This document shows, one piece after another, positions 55,410 to 63,970 of a DNA stretch of 64,000 nt. Under the pieces are notes generated by a model. The model worked only from the letters and a program-made list of their open reading frames with translations, made no database searches and was not told where the DNA came from. Source of the stretch: Streptomyces sp. DH5 (GTDB lineage Bacteria > Actinomycetota > Actinomycetes > Streptomycetales > Streptomycetaceae); assembly GCF_020873915.1 (NCBI RefSeq), contig NZ_JAHWGP010000007.1:124001-188000 (forward strand), written 5' to 3'. The stretch's first letter is position 1. Each line of letters starts with the position of its first letter. Position numbers and translations under genes: made by a program.

Positions 55410-57077
55410 GTGGTGGGGCGCGCCCGACGCGCGCCTGTGCCTGTGATTCCTTCCCCCGGCTCCCCCGCCCACGCGCGCGCCACGGATCTCCGTGACGGGC
55501 CCGCGTGGAAGGACGCCCCCTACCCGGTGCTGGTCCTCGACGCGGACGGCACGGTCGCGGACCTGAATCCTGCCGCCCGGCACGTGCTGGCGGATCATCG
55601 CGGGGAAGAGGAAGGTGCGCCGCGGGACGGGGTGCCGGCCTGGCTGGCGGACGCGCACCGCGGCCTCACCGGCGGGGCCGGCGTTCCGGTAACGGCGGCG
55701 CCTGCCGCGGGGGAGATCGCCGACCGGTATTTCGAGGCGCGCCCCGGCCCGGTCGCCGACGGGAGCGCCACCTGGTGGCTGGTCGACGCCACCGGCCGCC
55801 GCGAGGCGGAGAGATCCCTGCTCAGCGCCCGCAGGCAGGCGGAGGTCCGCGCCATGGTCTCCAGTACCCTGCTGTCGTCGCTGAACGTGCCGCGCTGCGC
55901 CGAGGTGGCCACGCAGACGGCGTCCGAGCATCTCGCCGACGCGGCACTGCTCGTCCTGCCGCCCGTCGGGCGCCGCTACGCGGTCACCCACGCGGTGCGC
56001 GGCGGACCCGCCGTCCACACCTCACGTCTCGTCGACCCCCGGGACGTACCGGGGCTGGCCGAGGCCCTCCAGGGGTACCCCCCGGTGCCGGCGCGCTGGA
56101 TCGATCCCGCGACCCTTCCCGAGTGGGTGGTGCCGGCGGACTTCGACGGAGCGGTCGGATCCGTCATCGTCGCTCCGCTTCCCGGTCACGGGGTGCCCGC
56201 GGGGGCGCTCGTCCTGCTCCGCTCCAGCACCGAGCAGGCGTTCACCCCGGACGAGGAGGACTTCGCCCGTCTCTTCGCCGCCCGCGCCGGCACCGCCCTG
56301 TCGGCCGCGCGCCTCTACAGCGAGCAGAGCGCGATCACGGCCACGCTCATGCGGGAGCTGCTGCCGCCGACCCTGGAGAACGTGCACGGGGTGGACTACG
56401 CGGGGCGCTACCGCGCCGCGAGCGACCACGAGCGGATCGGCGGTGATTTCTACGACGTCCACTCCGGGGCCGACGCCTCGCGGGAGACGTTCGTCGTGCT
56501 CGGGGACGTGGCCGGCAAGGGGCTGGAGGCGGCCGTCCTCACCGGCAAGATCCGCAACACCCTGCACGCGCTGGTGCCGCTGGCGTCCGACCACGAACAG
56601 GTCCTCACCCTGCTCAACGGCGCCCTGCTCAGCTCCCACCACACGCGTTTCGCCACCCTGGTGCTGGCCTGCGTCCGACGTGAGGACGACGGCCGGGTCC
56701 GGCTCCGGCTGACCAGCGCGGGGCACATGCCACCGCTCCTCGTCCGCGCCGACGGACGCGTCGAGGAGGCGGCCACCCACGGCACCCTGGTCGGAGCGCT
56801 GCCGTCGATCTCGGTGCGGACGGCCGAGGAATGGCTCGCCCCGGGCGAGACCTGCCTGCTCTACACCGACGGCATCACCGAAGCCCGGGGCGGCCCCCTG
56901 GGCGACGAGCTGTTCGGGGAGCACCGGCTGCGGCAGGCACTGCGGGAATGCGCCGGCATGCCGGGGGAAGCGGTGGTGGAGCGGGTGCAGATGCTGGCCG
57001 CGCAGTGGCTGGGCACCGGCAACCACGACGACATGGCCACCGTCGCCATCAGCGCACCGCGCACGGCCCGCCGGTGA
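55410..57077 (+). CDS. PAS-GAF-PP2C serine phosphatase (RsbU/SpoIIE type)
   Basis: 555 residues: PAS-like domain ~30-110 (PYPVLVLDADGTVADLNPAA), GAF domain ~155-310 (VPRCAEVATQTASEHLADAA...), then SpoIIE-type PP2C ~325-550 with ERIGGDFYDVHSG, GDVAGKGLEAAVLTGK, LLYTDGITEARGG and GNHDDMATVAI, the complete metal-binding set. GTG 55410 follows a GAGAGG just upstream; a GTG nine codons later is also possible. 40 bp before the B12-binding gene. Confidence 0.9.
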   Translation: MVGRARRAPVPVIPSPGSPAHARATDLRDGPAWKDAPYPVLVLDADGTVADLNPAARHVLADHRGEEEGAPRDGVPAWLADAHRGLTGGAGVPVTAAPAAGEIADRYFEARPGPVADGSATWWLVDATGRREAERSLLSARRQAEVRAMVSSTLLSSLNVPRCAEVATQTASEHLADAALLVLPPVGRRYAVTHAVRGGPAVHTSRLVDPRDVPGLAEALQGYPPVPARWIDPATLPEWVVPADFDGAVGSVIVAPLPGHGVPAGALVLLRSSTEQAFTPDEEDFARLFAARAGTALSAARLYSEQSAITATLMRELLPPTLENVHGVDYAGRYRAASDHERIGGDFYDVHSGADASRETFVVLGDVAGKGLEAAVLTGKIRNTLHALVPLASDHEQVLTLLNGALLSSHHTRFATLVLACVRREDDGRVRLRLTSAGHMPPLLVRADGRVEEAATHGTLVGALPSISVRTAEEWLAPGETCLLYTDGITEARGGPLGDELFGEHRLRQALRECAGMPGEAVVERVQMLAAQWLGTGNHDDMATVAISAPRTARR

Positions 57078-57117
57078 GGTCCGCGACCAGTGGGAGAGGC
57101 CACTCGAGGAGGACGGT

Positions 57118-58197
57118 GTGATCGGGACCCCCCTGTCGGCCGCTGAGCTGCGCGACCGGCTCTGGCAGGCAGTGCTCGAGGGCGGCGAGTACGAGGCCGT
57201 CGACACGGTGCGCGCCGGTCTCGACGCCGGGTGGGAGGAAGAGGCCCTGCTGCTCGACGTCGTCGCGGCGGTGCAGGAGAGGATCGGTGCCGAATGGGCC
57301 GCCGACCGGATCACCGTGGCCCAGGAGCACGCCGCCACGGCCATCAACGAGCGCGTGATCACCGCCCTCGTCCACCGTCGGCCGGCGAACGGACCCGCCG
57401 GCCCGTACCGCGGGCGGGTGACGGTCAGCTGCGTCGACGGCGAATGGCACGCCTTCCCGGCCCGGCTCGTCGCCGAGGTGCTGCGGCTGCGGGGCTGGCA
57501 GGTGGACTACCTGGGCGCCCAGACGCCGACCCCCCACCTCGTCGCCCACCAGCACCGCACCAACTCCGACGCCGTCCTGCTCTCCGGGTCGATCTCCACG
57601 CACCTGCCGGCCGCGCACGCGGCGATCACGGCCTGTCAGGCGGTCGGAGTGCCGGTGGTGGCCGGCGGCAGGGCCTTCGGCCCGGACGGCCGGTACGCAC
57701 GGGCGCTGGGCGCCGACGCATGGGCCCCGGACGCCCGCGGCGCGGCCGCCGCCCTGGAGGCCGGTCTGGAGCGCCCCGCGGCGGTCCGGAACACGGTCGA
57801 CGACCTGCCGCACCTGGCTGACCAGGAGTACACGATGGTCGTCCGGTCCCGCAGCCGCCTGGTCAAGCAGGTGCTGGTGGACCTGGAGAGCCGGTTCCCG
57901 GCGATGCGCGCCTACAGCGACGCGCAGCGGGAGCGGACCGCCGAGGACCTGGTCCACATCATGGACTTCCTGGCCACCGCCCTGTATCTGGACGACGCGG
58001 AGGTGTTCACCGACTTCCTCCGGTGGACCGCCGAGGTGCTCACGGCACGGGGTGTTCCGGTGCACTCCCTGATGTCGGGGCTCGACATCATCGGTGAGCG
58101 GCTGCACGACTTCCCGCGAGGGCTGCGTCTCGTCCGCGAGGGCGCGGCGGCCCTGCGCGAGGGGGCGGCGGCCGGCGCTTCCGGCACCGCGGTGTGA
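57118..58197 (+). CDS. B12-binding protein with CarH-type light-sensing signature
   Basis: 359 residues. N-terminal four-helix bundle carries W60-x9-E70-H71 (EWAADRITVAQEH), the adenosylcobalamin-capping motif of CarH/LitR photoreceptors. The Rossmann-like B12 domain follows, with GEWHAFP holding candidate lower-ligand His111 and VLRLRGWQVDYLGAQTP. No MerR DNA-binding domain is present. The C-terminal ~120 residues (QVLVDLESRFPAMRAYSDAQ...) form an extra helical, globin-like domain reminiscent of RsbR sensor heads. GAGGAGG site; GTGA overlap with the STAS gene. Confidence 0.88.
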   Translation: MIGTPLSAAELRDRLWQAVLEGGEYEAVDTVRAGLDAGWEEEALLLDVVAAVQERIGAEWAADRITVAQEHAATAINERVITALVHRRPANGPAGPYRGRVTVSCVDGEWHAFPARLVAEVLRLRGWQVDYLGAQTPTPHLVAHQHRTNSDAVLLSGSISTHLPAAHAAITACQAVGVPVVAGGRAFGPDGRYARALGADAWAPDARGAAAALEAGLERPAAVRNTVDDLPHLADQEYTMVVRSRSRLVKQVLVDLESRFPAMRAYSDAQRERTAEDLVHIMDFLATALYLDDAEVFTDFLRWTAEVLTARGVPVHSLMSGLDIIGERLHDFPRGLRLVREGAAALREGAAAGASGTAV

Positions 58198-58586
58198 CCG
58201 GGGCCCGTCACGCCGGCGTCCACCCGGTGCAGGACCTGGAAGCGGCCACGCTGACGGTGCGCGTGAGCGGTGAGCTCGACGACACCTGCGGTGCGGCGCT
58301 CACCGCCGTCGTGGTGGCGCACCTGAGCGGGCCGGCGCCGTCGCCCGACGTGCGGCTGGACTTCCGCGGCCTGGTGGGCGTCGACGCGCTGGGGCTGGCC
58401 GCGCTGCTCATGATCCGCCGTCACACCAGTGCCGCGCGTGCGGTACTGCACCTGGACAACCGGCCCCCGGTCCTCGAACGCCTCCTGCGCCAGACCGACG
58501 TCCTGGACCACCTCACCGCCGCGGACCCCGCGGAGGCGCTGCCGGTTCCCTCGGGCTCCGGTGAGGTGCCCGGCCCCGGCGGCTGA
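58194..58586 (+). CDS. STAS-domain protein lacking the phospho-acceptor serine
   Basis: 130-residue anti-anti-sigma-type STAS protein (LTVRVSGELDDTCGAALTAV; C-terminal LRQTDVLDHLTAADPAEAL). The loop before helix 2, normally D-S/T-S-G-L with a phosphorylated Ser, reads VDALGLAAL here: residues 65-66 are Ala-Leu. It therefore cannot be switched by serine phosphorylation at the usual site. GTG overlaps the B12-gene stop, implying a fixed complex with it. Confidence 0.9.
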   Translation: MTGARHAGVHPVQDLEAATLTVRVSGELDDTCGAALTAVVVAHLSGPAPSPDVRLDFRGLVGVDALGLAALLMIRRHTSAARAVLHLDNRPPVLERLLRQTDVLDHLTAADPAEALPVPSGSGEVPGPGG

Positions 58587-58590
58587 GCGC

Positions 58591-58615
58591 CCCGGCCGGC
58601 GTGTCACCGGCCGGG
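58591..58615. terminator. Bidirectional terminator between STAS and methyltransferase genes
   Basis: CCCGGCCGG and CCGGCCGGG pair around CGTGTCA; the hairpin overlaps the methyltransferase stop codon in the 17-bp convergent gap. Confidence 0.55.
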
Positions 58616-59335
58616 CCCGCGCTCCGTGCGGGGACGACGGCCGACGATGGTGTGGGTGATGCCCGTCTGCCATCCCGGCATCGGCAGGGCGCGCACCGCG
58701 TCGAAGCCCGCCGCGCGCACCCGGGCGGCGAAACGGCCGGCGGTGTCGAACTCCAGGACGCTGCGCCGCAGATGGCGGTACAGCTCGCCGTCGCCGAGCG
58801 CGGTGGCGGCCGGCTGGACGATGCCGCGGGAGACCAGGTTCCACACCAGGCGGTCCGAGCGCCGGCCGCCGAGGGTGTATTCGTGCACGCCGAGCCTCCC
58901 GCCGGGGGCCAGCAGCCGGCGCACGGTGGTGAGCACGGCGTCGGGGTCGGCCACGTTGCGCAGCAGGTAGGCCGCGAACACCGCGTCGAACGGGCCCCGT
59001 ACTCCGGCCCCGTCCAGTGCCTCCGCCGGTGCCCGGAGGAAGGTCACCCGGTCCGGCCAGGGTTTCGCCGCGGCCCGTTCCAGCATGCCGGCGGAGGCGT
59101 CCACGCCGACGATGCGCGCGCCGGGCAGCACGGCGGCGAGCGCGGCGGTCGACGCGCCGGTGCCGCAGCCGAGGTCCAGGAGGCGCAGTCCCTCGCCCCG
59201 GCGCGGGAGCCCCAGGCGGCGTACCGAGCGGCGCAGGTGGGCGTGGTAGCCGGGGTTGGCGGCCACCAGGGCGTCGTAACTGCGGGACGCGTGATCGAAC
59301 GCGGTGGCGAGACGGCCGTCGCGCAGCAGGATCAT
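58604..59335 (-). CDS. Class I SAM-dependent methyltransferase (UbiE/COQ5-like)
   Basis: 243 residues with motif I LLDLGCGTGASTAAL, the acidic VGVDASAGMLERA, and LAPGGRLGVHEYTLGG, as in UbiE/MenG-type C- or O-methyltransferases. CTGGAG upstream of ATG. Three-prime-most gene of a six-gene minus-strand cluster, separated by a 112-bp repeat-bearing gap from the SDR gene. Acceptor unknown. Confidence 0.88.
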   Translation of the reverse strand: MILLRDGRLATAFDHASRSYDALVAANPGYHAHLRRSVRRLGLPRRGEGLRLLDLGCGTGASTAALAAVLPGARIVGVDASAGMLERAAAKPWPDRVTFLRAPAEALDGAGVRGPFDAVFAAYLLRNVADPDAVLTTVRRLLAPGGRLGVHEYTLGGRRSDRLVWNLVSRGIVQPAATALGDGELYRHLRRSVLEFDTAGRFAARVRAAGFDAVRALPMPGWQTGITHTIVGRRPRTERGPGR

Positions 59336-59373
59336 GCGGTCTCCAGGGGCGGAAAGGCGGGGCGGTCGCCGGT

Positions 59374-59437
59374 GGCGGCGGCAGGCGGTCGGGCGGGGCG
59401 GGCCGCCGATGGCGGCGGCGGCAGGCGGTCGGGCGGG
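59374..59437. repeat. 24-bp direct repeat with 40-bp period
   Basis: Identical 24-bp copies starting GGCGGCGGCAGGCGG at 59374-59397 and 59414-59437, in the gap between the methyltransferase and SDR genes. Purine-rich G-runs could form G-quadruplex or hairpin structures in RNA. Confidence 0.85.
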
Positions 59438-59447
59438 CGCGGCCGGG

Positions 59448-60332
59448 TCACCGGGCAGGGCGGGTCGCGGTGCGGTCGGCAGCGCCGCCGGCGCCCAGGA
59501 GGCCGGTGTGGTGCAGAGGGTCCCGGGCCTCGAGACGAGCCAGTTCCGGCCGCGTCGCGCGCAGCACCACCGGGGGGAGCGCGGTGCGCGCCGCCTGAGC
59601 CAGGCGCAGCCAGCGCGGCACGTAGACGGCCCTGCTGCGGTGTTCCACGGCCGCTGCGAGCCGTACGGCGACCTCGTCCACGGGGTGCAGCCGTCCGGCC
59701 GGCGGCGGCATCCGGCCGCGCAGCTCCCGCAGGACGGGGTGGCGGTCCGCGTCGCGGATCATGTCGGTGTCGGTCCAGCTGAGGTAGCCGATGCCGACCG
59801 CGACCCCGCGGTGCGCCACCTCCGCGCGCAGGGCGTGGGCGAAGGCCTCCACGCCCGCCTTGGAGGCGCAGTAGGCGCTCATCATCGGGGCGGCGCCGAT
59901 CGAGGCCAGCGAGGCGACCTGGAGGTAGTAGCCCTTCGTCGCCAGCAGGTCGGGGAGGAAGACACGGGCCGTGGCGGCGCTGCCCGTCAGGTTGACGTCG
60001 ATCACGCGTCGCCACAGCCACGGGTCGGAGGTGGCGAACGGGCCGCCCTCGGCGACGGCGGCGTTGGCGACGACGGCGGAGGGGGCGCCGAGGCGTGCCC
60101 TGACCCGTGCGGCGGCCGTCTCCAGCGCGGCGTCGTCGGTGACGTCGACCTCGTACGCGAGTGCCGCCGTGGGCAGGGTGGCGGCCACCGCCTCCAGACG
60201 GGCCCGCTCGTGGCCGAGCAGGGCGAGGCGGGCACCGCGCCGGGCGAGGTCGCGGGCCAGGGCCGCGCCGATGCCCCGCCCGGCGCCCGTCACCACGACG
60301 GTGCGGCCACGCAGCGGGGCGGCGCTCCTCAT
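59448..60332 (-). CDS. Short-chain dehydrogenase/reductase
   Basis: 294 residues: cofactor motif TGAGRGIGAALARDL, NAAVAE (NNAG-like), catalytic Ser in VASLASIGA and YxxxK as YCASKAG. The C-terminal ~60 residues are an extension (RWLRLAQAARTALPPVVLR) that may associate with membrane. ATGA overlap with the upstream hypothetical gene. NADP-dependent oxidation or reduction of an unknown alcohol/ketone. Confidence 0.9.
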   Translation of the reverse strand: MRSAAPLRGRTVVVTGAGRGIGAALARDLARRGARLALLGHERARLEAVAATLPTAALAYEVDVTDDAALETAAARVRARLGAPSAVVANAAVAEGGPFATSDPWLWRRVIDVNLTGSAATARVFLPDLLATKGYYLQVASLASIGAAPMMSAYCASKAGVEAFAHALRAEVAHRGVAVGIGYLSWTDTDMIRDADRHPVLRELRGRMPPPAGRLHPVDEVAVRLAAAVEHRSRAVYVPRWLRLAQAARTALPPVVLRATRPELARLEARDPLHHTGLLGAGGAADRTATRPAR

Positions 60333-60802
60333 CGGGCGTCCCCGCCGCGGGAGTCCGGGGCGGAGCCGGGGCGGGCCGTGTGGTCGGGGTGGCCGGCCGT
60401 GCGCCGCGACTCCTTCATCTCGGCCTCGTACAAGTGATCCCGGCCCTCGGCGAGTTCCTCGACGGCGCCCTGCTCGATCTCCTTGAACGGCCGGTAGTAG
60501 GTGGTGTCGTAGGCCTCGACGATCTGGAACGTCCAGTGGCCCGGGATGACGTTGCGGCCGAGGACCTGGGTGCGCACCGTCTCGGCCCAGTCCGGGTGCC
60601 CGGCCTTGCGCAGCAGTTCGACCGCACGGTCGAGTTCGAGGTCCGCGGTGCCGGTGAGCTGGTGAAAGCTGTAGAGGTGCCCCCGGGCGCGCTCCGTGGT
60701 CTCCAGGGCCTTCGACAGGGACCCGAGCGCCTCCACCGTCTCGTCGCTGACGCCTTCGGGGCGCCGGTGCGCGCGGTCGGGGCCGTCGTGGTGTCCGGTC
60801 AT
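60329..60802 (-). CDS. Uncharacterised helical protein of the redox cluster
   Basis: 157 residues. Helical, with LGSLSKALETTERARGHLYS (given in full as 20 residues) and a Tyr/Trp-rich region VIPGHWTFQIVEAYDTTYYR that looks like a small-ligand or protein-binding part. Basic, low-complexity C terminus. GGCGGAG site. Lies between the SDR and the FAD oxidoreductase, with a four-base overlap to the former. Not recognised. Confidence 0.65.
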   Translation of the reverse strand: MTGHHDGPDRAHRRPEGVSDETVEALGSLSKALETTERARGHLYSFHQLTGTADLELDRAVELLRKAGHPDWAETVRTQVLGRNVIPGHWTFQIVEAYDTTYYRPFKEIEQGAVEELAEGRDHLYEAEMKESRRTAGHPDHTARPGSAPDSRGGDAR

Positions 60803-60852
60803 CGTCTCGTCTCCGCCCGTTCTCGATGGTGTCCCGGGGCCGGTGCGCCGGG

Positions 60853-62502
60853 TCATGCGCCGCCGGTCCGTCCGCCCGTGTCCGGCTGCCTGCGGCCCGT
60901 GCGGTCGCGGTGGGCGAGCAGGCGCTGCACGCCGGTCAGTACGGGTGCCAGCGGCCGGCGCAGGGCGGCGCGGGCCGCGTTGGCGCCCGGCGCGCCGTGC
61001 ACGCCACCCCCGGGGTGGGCACCGGCGGAGGCCAGGTACAGGCCCTTGACGGGGGTCTCGGGGCGCCCGGTGCCGGGGGCCGGGCGGAAGAAGAGCTGCT
61101 GGTGCATCGCCGCGGTGCCGCCGTTGATGGCGCCGCCGTGCAGGTTCCGGTCGAGGGCCTGGAGGGCGGGCGGGGCCAGTATGCGCCGGGCCCGGATCCT
61201 GGCCCGGAAGCCGGGCGCGAAGCGTTCCACCTGGCGTTCGACACGGTCGGCCATGATCTCCTGCTCCTCGGCGTCCCAGGCACCCGTGAGGGAGTCCCCG
61301 CCGGCGTCACCCGCGACGTCGTGGGGCACGTGGGTGTACGCCCACGCGGACTCGGTGCCCCGGGGGGAGCGGGAGGTGTCGGAGGTCGTCATCTGGCCGA
61401 ACAGGCTGAAGGGCCGGTCCGGGACGTGGCGGGTGGCGAGCTGGGCCGCGAAGCGGGTGAGTTCGTCCAGTCCGTCCGCGAGGTGGACGGTGCCGGCCCC
61501 CGCGGCCTGCTCGCAGGCCCAGGGGACCGGCCCGTCGAGCGCCCAGTCCACCTTGAAGGTGGCGAAGTCCCATTCGAAGCGCCGCAGGTCGGCCAGCAAC
61601 TGGGCGGGCAGGTGCTCGGGGGCGACGAGTTCCCCGTAGAGGGCGGGCACCGCCACGTCGGCGAGGACGGCACGGTCCGCCGCGACCGTCTCGCCGCCCG
61701 CCGTGCGCACCCCGGTGGCCCGGCCGTCGCGCACCACCACCTGCTTGACTCGCTGTCCGCAGCGCAGCACTCCGCCGACCGTCTCCAGGCGTCGTACCAG
61801 GGCCTCGGTGAGTGCTCCGGAACCGCCGGCCGGCACCGGGAAGCCGTAGGTCTGGCCGAGCATCGACATCAGCCAGCCGAAGCCGCCGCTGCCCGCGGCC
61901 TCCGGCGCCAGGTCGGCGTGGAGCGCGTTGCCGGCCAGCAGCAGCCCTCCCCCTTCGCCGCGGAACTCCTCCTCCGCCATGCGGCGCACCGGCAGGACCA
62001 GGGTGCGCGCCATGCGCAGCCCTCCCGTGCCGCGCAGCCGCAGGGCCAGCCGGGCCCCGGAACGGACGGGCGGGAACGGAGTGAACAGGGCGTCCAGGAG
62101 GTCGGGCCGCAGGGTCTCCCACACGTCGTGCAGTCGGCGCCAGGCCGCGCCGTCGCCCGGCGCGAAGGAGTCCAGCGAGTCGGCGGTGACGTCGACACGG
62201 CGGCCGAGCACCGCGCACCGGCCGTCGCTCAACGGGTGCGCGACGACGTGCGGGGCGTGGCTCCAGCGCAGTCCGTGACGCTCCAGGCGCAGCCCGGAGA
62301 CGACCGGGGAGGCGGCGGCCAGCGGGTAGAAGGAACTGCAGAGGTCACTGACGAAGTCGGGATCGACGCCCCGGTCGTGCCGGACGGCGCCGCCGGGTTC
62401 CGGCTGCTCCTCCAGCACCTCCACGCTCCAGCCGGCATCCGCGAGCAGGTTCGCCGCGACCAGTCCGTTGGGTCCGGCCCCGATCACCACGGCGTCAGGC
62501 AC
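60853..62502 (-). CDS. FAD-dependent phytoene-desaturase-like oxidoreductase (PYROXD2-type)
   Basis: 549 residues: N-terminal AVVIGAGPNGLVAANLLADAG dinucleotide motif (AVVIGAGPNGLVAANLL), VEVLEEQPEPGGAV, and the C-terminal FAD motif GLYLASAGAHPGGGVHGAPG typical of the carotenoid desaturase/PYROXD2 group. Catalyses dehydrogenation or isomerisation of an apolar substrate; carotenoid is possible but no phytoene synthase is near. Overlaps the SRPBCC gene by 8 bp. Confidence 0.9.
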   Translation of the reverse strand: MPDAVVIGAGPNGLVAANLLADAGWSVEVLEEQPEPGGAVRHDRGVDPDFVSDLCSSFYPLAAASPVVSGLRLERHGLRWSHAPHVVAHPLSDGRCAVLGRRVDVTADSLDSFAPGDGAAWRRLHDVWETLRPDLLDALFTPFPPVRSGARLALRLRGTGGLRMARTLVLPVRRMAEEEFRGEGGGLLLAGNALHADLAPEAAGSGGFGWLMSMLGQTYGFPVPAGGSGALTEALVRRLETVGGVLRCGQRVKQVVVRDGRATGVRTAGGETVAADRAVLADVAVPALYGELVAPEHLPAQLLADLRRFEWDFATFKVDWALDGPVPWACEQAAGAGTVHLADGLDELTRFAAQLATRHVPDRPFSLFGQMTTSDTSRSPRGTESAWAYTHVPHDVAGDAGGDSLTGAWDAEEQEIMADRVERQVERFAPGFRARIRARRILAPPALQALDRNLHGGAINGGTAAMHQQLFFRPAPGTGRPETPVKGLYLASAGAHPGGGVHGAPGANAARAALRRPLAPVLTGVQRLLAHRDRTGRRQPDTGGRTGGA

Positions 62503-63001
62503 GGGCGCCTCCCGCGTCGGGCTGCGGTGCGACGACCTGGCCCATGGGGCGTCGTCGTTCCTCCTCCCCGGCCTCCGTCTCGCAGAGTTCCGCCAGGCGG
62601 GCCAGCATGGCGCGGTGGCGGATCTGGATCAGTGCTTCCACCACCACGTTGTGCACGCGGCCTCCCGCGCCCCGCAGCGGATGCTCGTCCACCTTCACCA
62701 GGCTGTAGTCCCCCCAGGTGTGCACCTCGATGGCGATACGCGCCGTGCCGAGCGGTCCCGCCTTGGCCTCGAGTTCCAGGAGCTCGCCGGGTACGAGGCG
62801 GCGGACGACGGTCTCGTTGTGGAGGGTGACCGGCCCGAGGCGGATCTCGTAGCCGATCGCGGAGCCGAGCTGCGGCCAGTGCCCGCGCACCGGCTCCGAC
62901 GACGACGTCCCCACGACCCAGTCGGCGTACCGCGTGCCGTCCTCGAGCACGGCCCACACGGACCGCGGGCTCGCTTTGATCAGACGATGACGAACCGCCA
63001 C
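62495..63001 (-). CDS. SRPBCC-family polyketide-cyclase/lipid-binding-like protein
   Basis: 168 residues; helix-grip fold marked by HRLIKASPRSVWAVLEDGTR, WPQLGSAIGYEIRLGP and GDYSLVKVDEHPLRG. Probably binds the hydrophobic substrate of the adjoining oxidoreductase or acts as cyclase/hydroxylase partner. 8-bp overlap with the downstream FAD gene. Different subfamily from the 19.3-kb SRPBCC protein. Confidence 0.85.
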   Translation of the reverse strand: MAVRHRLIKASPRSVWAVLEDGTRYADWVVGTSSSEPVRGHWPQLGSAIGYEIRLGPVTLHNETVVRRLVPGELLELEAKAGPLGTARIAIEVHTWGDYSLVKVDEHPLRGAGGRVHNVVVEALIQIRHRAMLARLAELCETEAGEEERRRPMGQVVAPQPDAGGARA

Positions 63002-63097
63002 TTCGACCTCCCGTGTTCGCTACCGGCGCCGGCCAGCACTGAGTGCCCCCTGCGGCCCGTCTCAACCGGCGGAGCCGCGCAGAGGGGTCCGTCCGGG

Positions 63098-63970
63098 TCA
63101 GGCGGAGTCGCGGGCCGGGGCCAGCGCCCAGCGGATGCCCGCAGTGACGGCGGTGCCGAGCGGGCGCACGCACACGCTCTCGGCCGCGGGCACGCGGGGC
63201 AGCCCCAGGGCCCGGGACGCCCATCCGGGCAGGAGGGAGACCGCGTTGACCGCGAGGACCCCGTAGGGCAGCCGGGCGAGCAGCGGGACGGGCGGGTTGA
63301 GCAGCAGGAAGCGGGCGGTGGCGCGCGCCTCGGGGGTGGCGCGCAGTTCGGGACGGTAGGCGGCCAGCCGCTCGTCGAGACCGGCCCGGTCCACCGGCGG
63401 GTCGGGCACACCGAGGGCGGTGGCGATGCGGGCCATGTCGGCGACGTACCCGTCGCAGCCCTCCGCGTCCAGGGGGCGGGCGCCGTAGCGCTGGTGGGCG
63501 CGCAGGAAGGAGTCGACTTCCGCGACGTGCACCCAGCACAGCAGACGGGGGTCGGCCGCCCGGTACTCCTCCCCGTCGGGGGTGGTGCCGCGCACCGTCT
63601 CGTGGACGGCCCGCACCCGGTCCACGGCCCGCTGGGCGCTGTCGGCGGTGCCGTAGGTGGTGACGGCGAGGAAGGTGCTGGTCCGCTGGAGGCGCCCCCA
63701 GGGATCGCCGCGGAACCCGGAGTGGCCGGCTACGGCGGCCATGGCCAGGGGGTGGAGCGACTGGAGCAGCAGGGCCGACAGACCGCCGATGAACATCGAC
63801 GCGTCGCCGTGCACCCTCCTCACCGGCCGCTCGGGGCCGAACCAGCGCGGGCCCGGCGTGCCGTGGATGCGCGCGCGGTTGTCCGGGCCGTCGGGTCCGG
63901 CCACCCTGGAGAAGATCGCGTCACCGATCCGGTCGCGCAGCGCGGTGCCGCCTTCCGTCAGCAGTCCCAT
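63098..63970 (-). CDS. DUF2236 / oxygenase MpaB family protein
   Basis: About 290 residues, helical, with family marks VHGDASMFIGGLSALLLQSL, GRLQRTSTFLAVTTYG and WVHVAEVDSFL containing histidines that in Lcp/MpaB-type enzymes bind heme b or metal. ATG 63970 has GGAG about seven bases upstream; a GTG 27 bases further up is possible and the promoter may lie beyond the window. Probably an oxygenase starting the cluster. Confidence 0.85.
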   Translation of the reverse strand: MGLLTEGGTALRDRIGDAIFSRVAGPDGPDNRARIHGTPGPRWFGPERPVRRVHGDASMFIGGLSALLLQSLHPLAMAAVAGHSGFRGDPWGRLQRTSTFLAVTTYGTADSAQRAVDRVRAVHETVRGTTPDGEEYRAADPRLLCWVHVAEVDSFLRAHQRYGARPLDAEGCDGYVADMARIATALGVPDPPVDRAGLDERLAAYRPELRATPEARATARFLLLNPPVPLLARLPYGVLAVNAVSLLPGWASRALGLPRVPAAESVCVRPLGTAVTAGIRWALAPARDSA

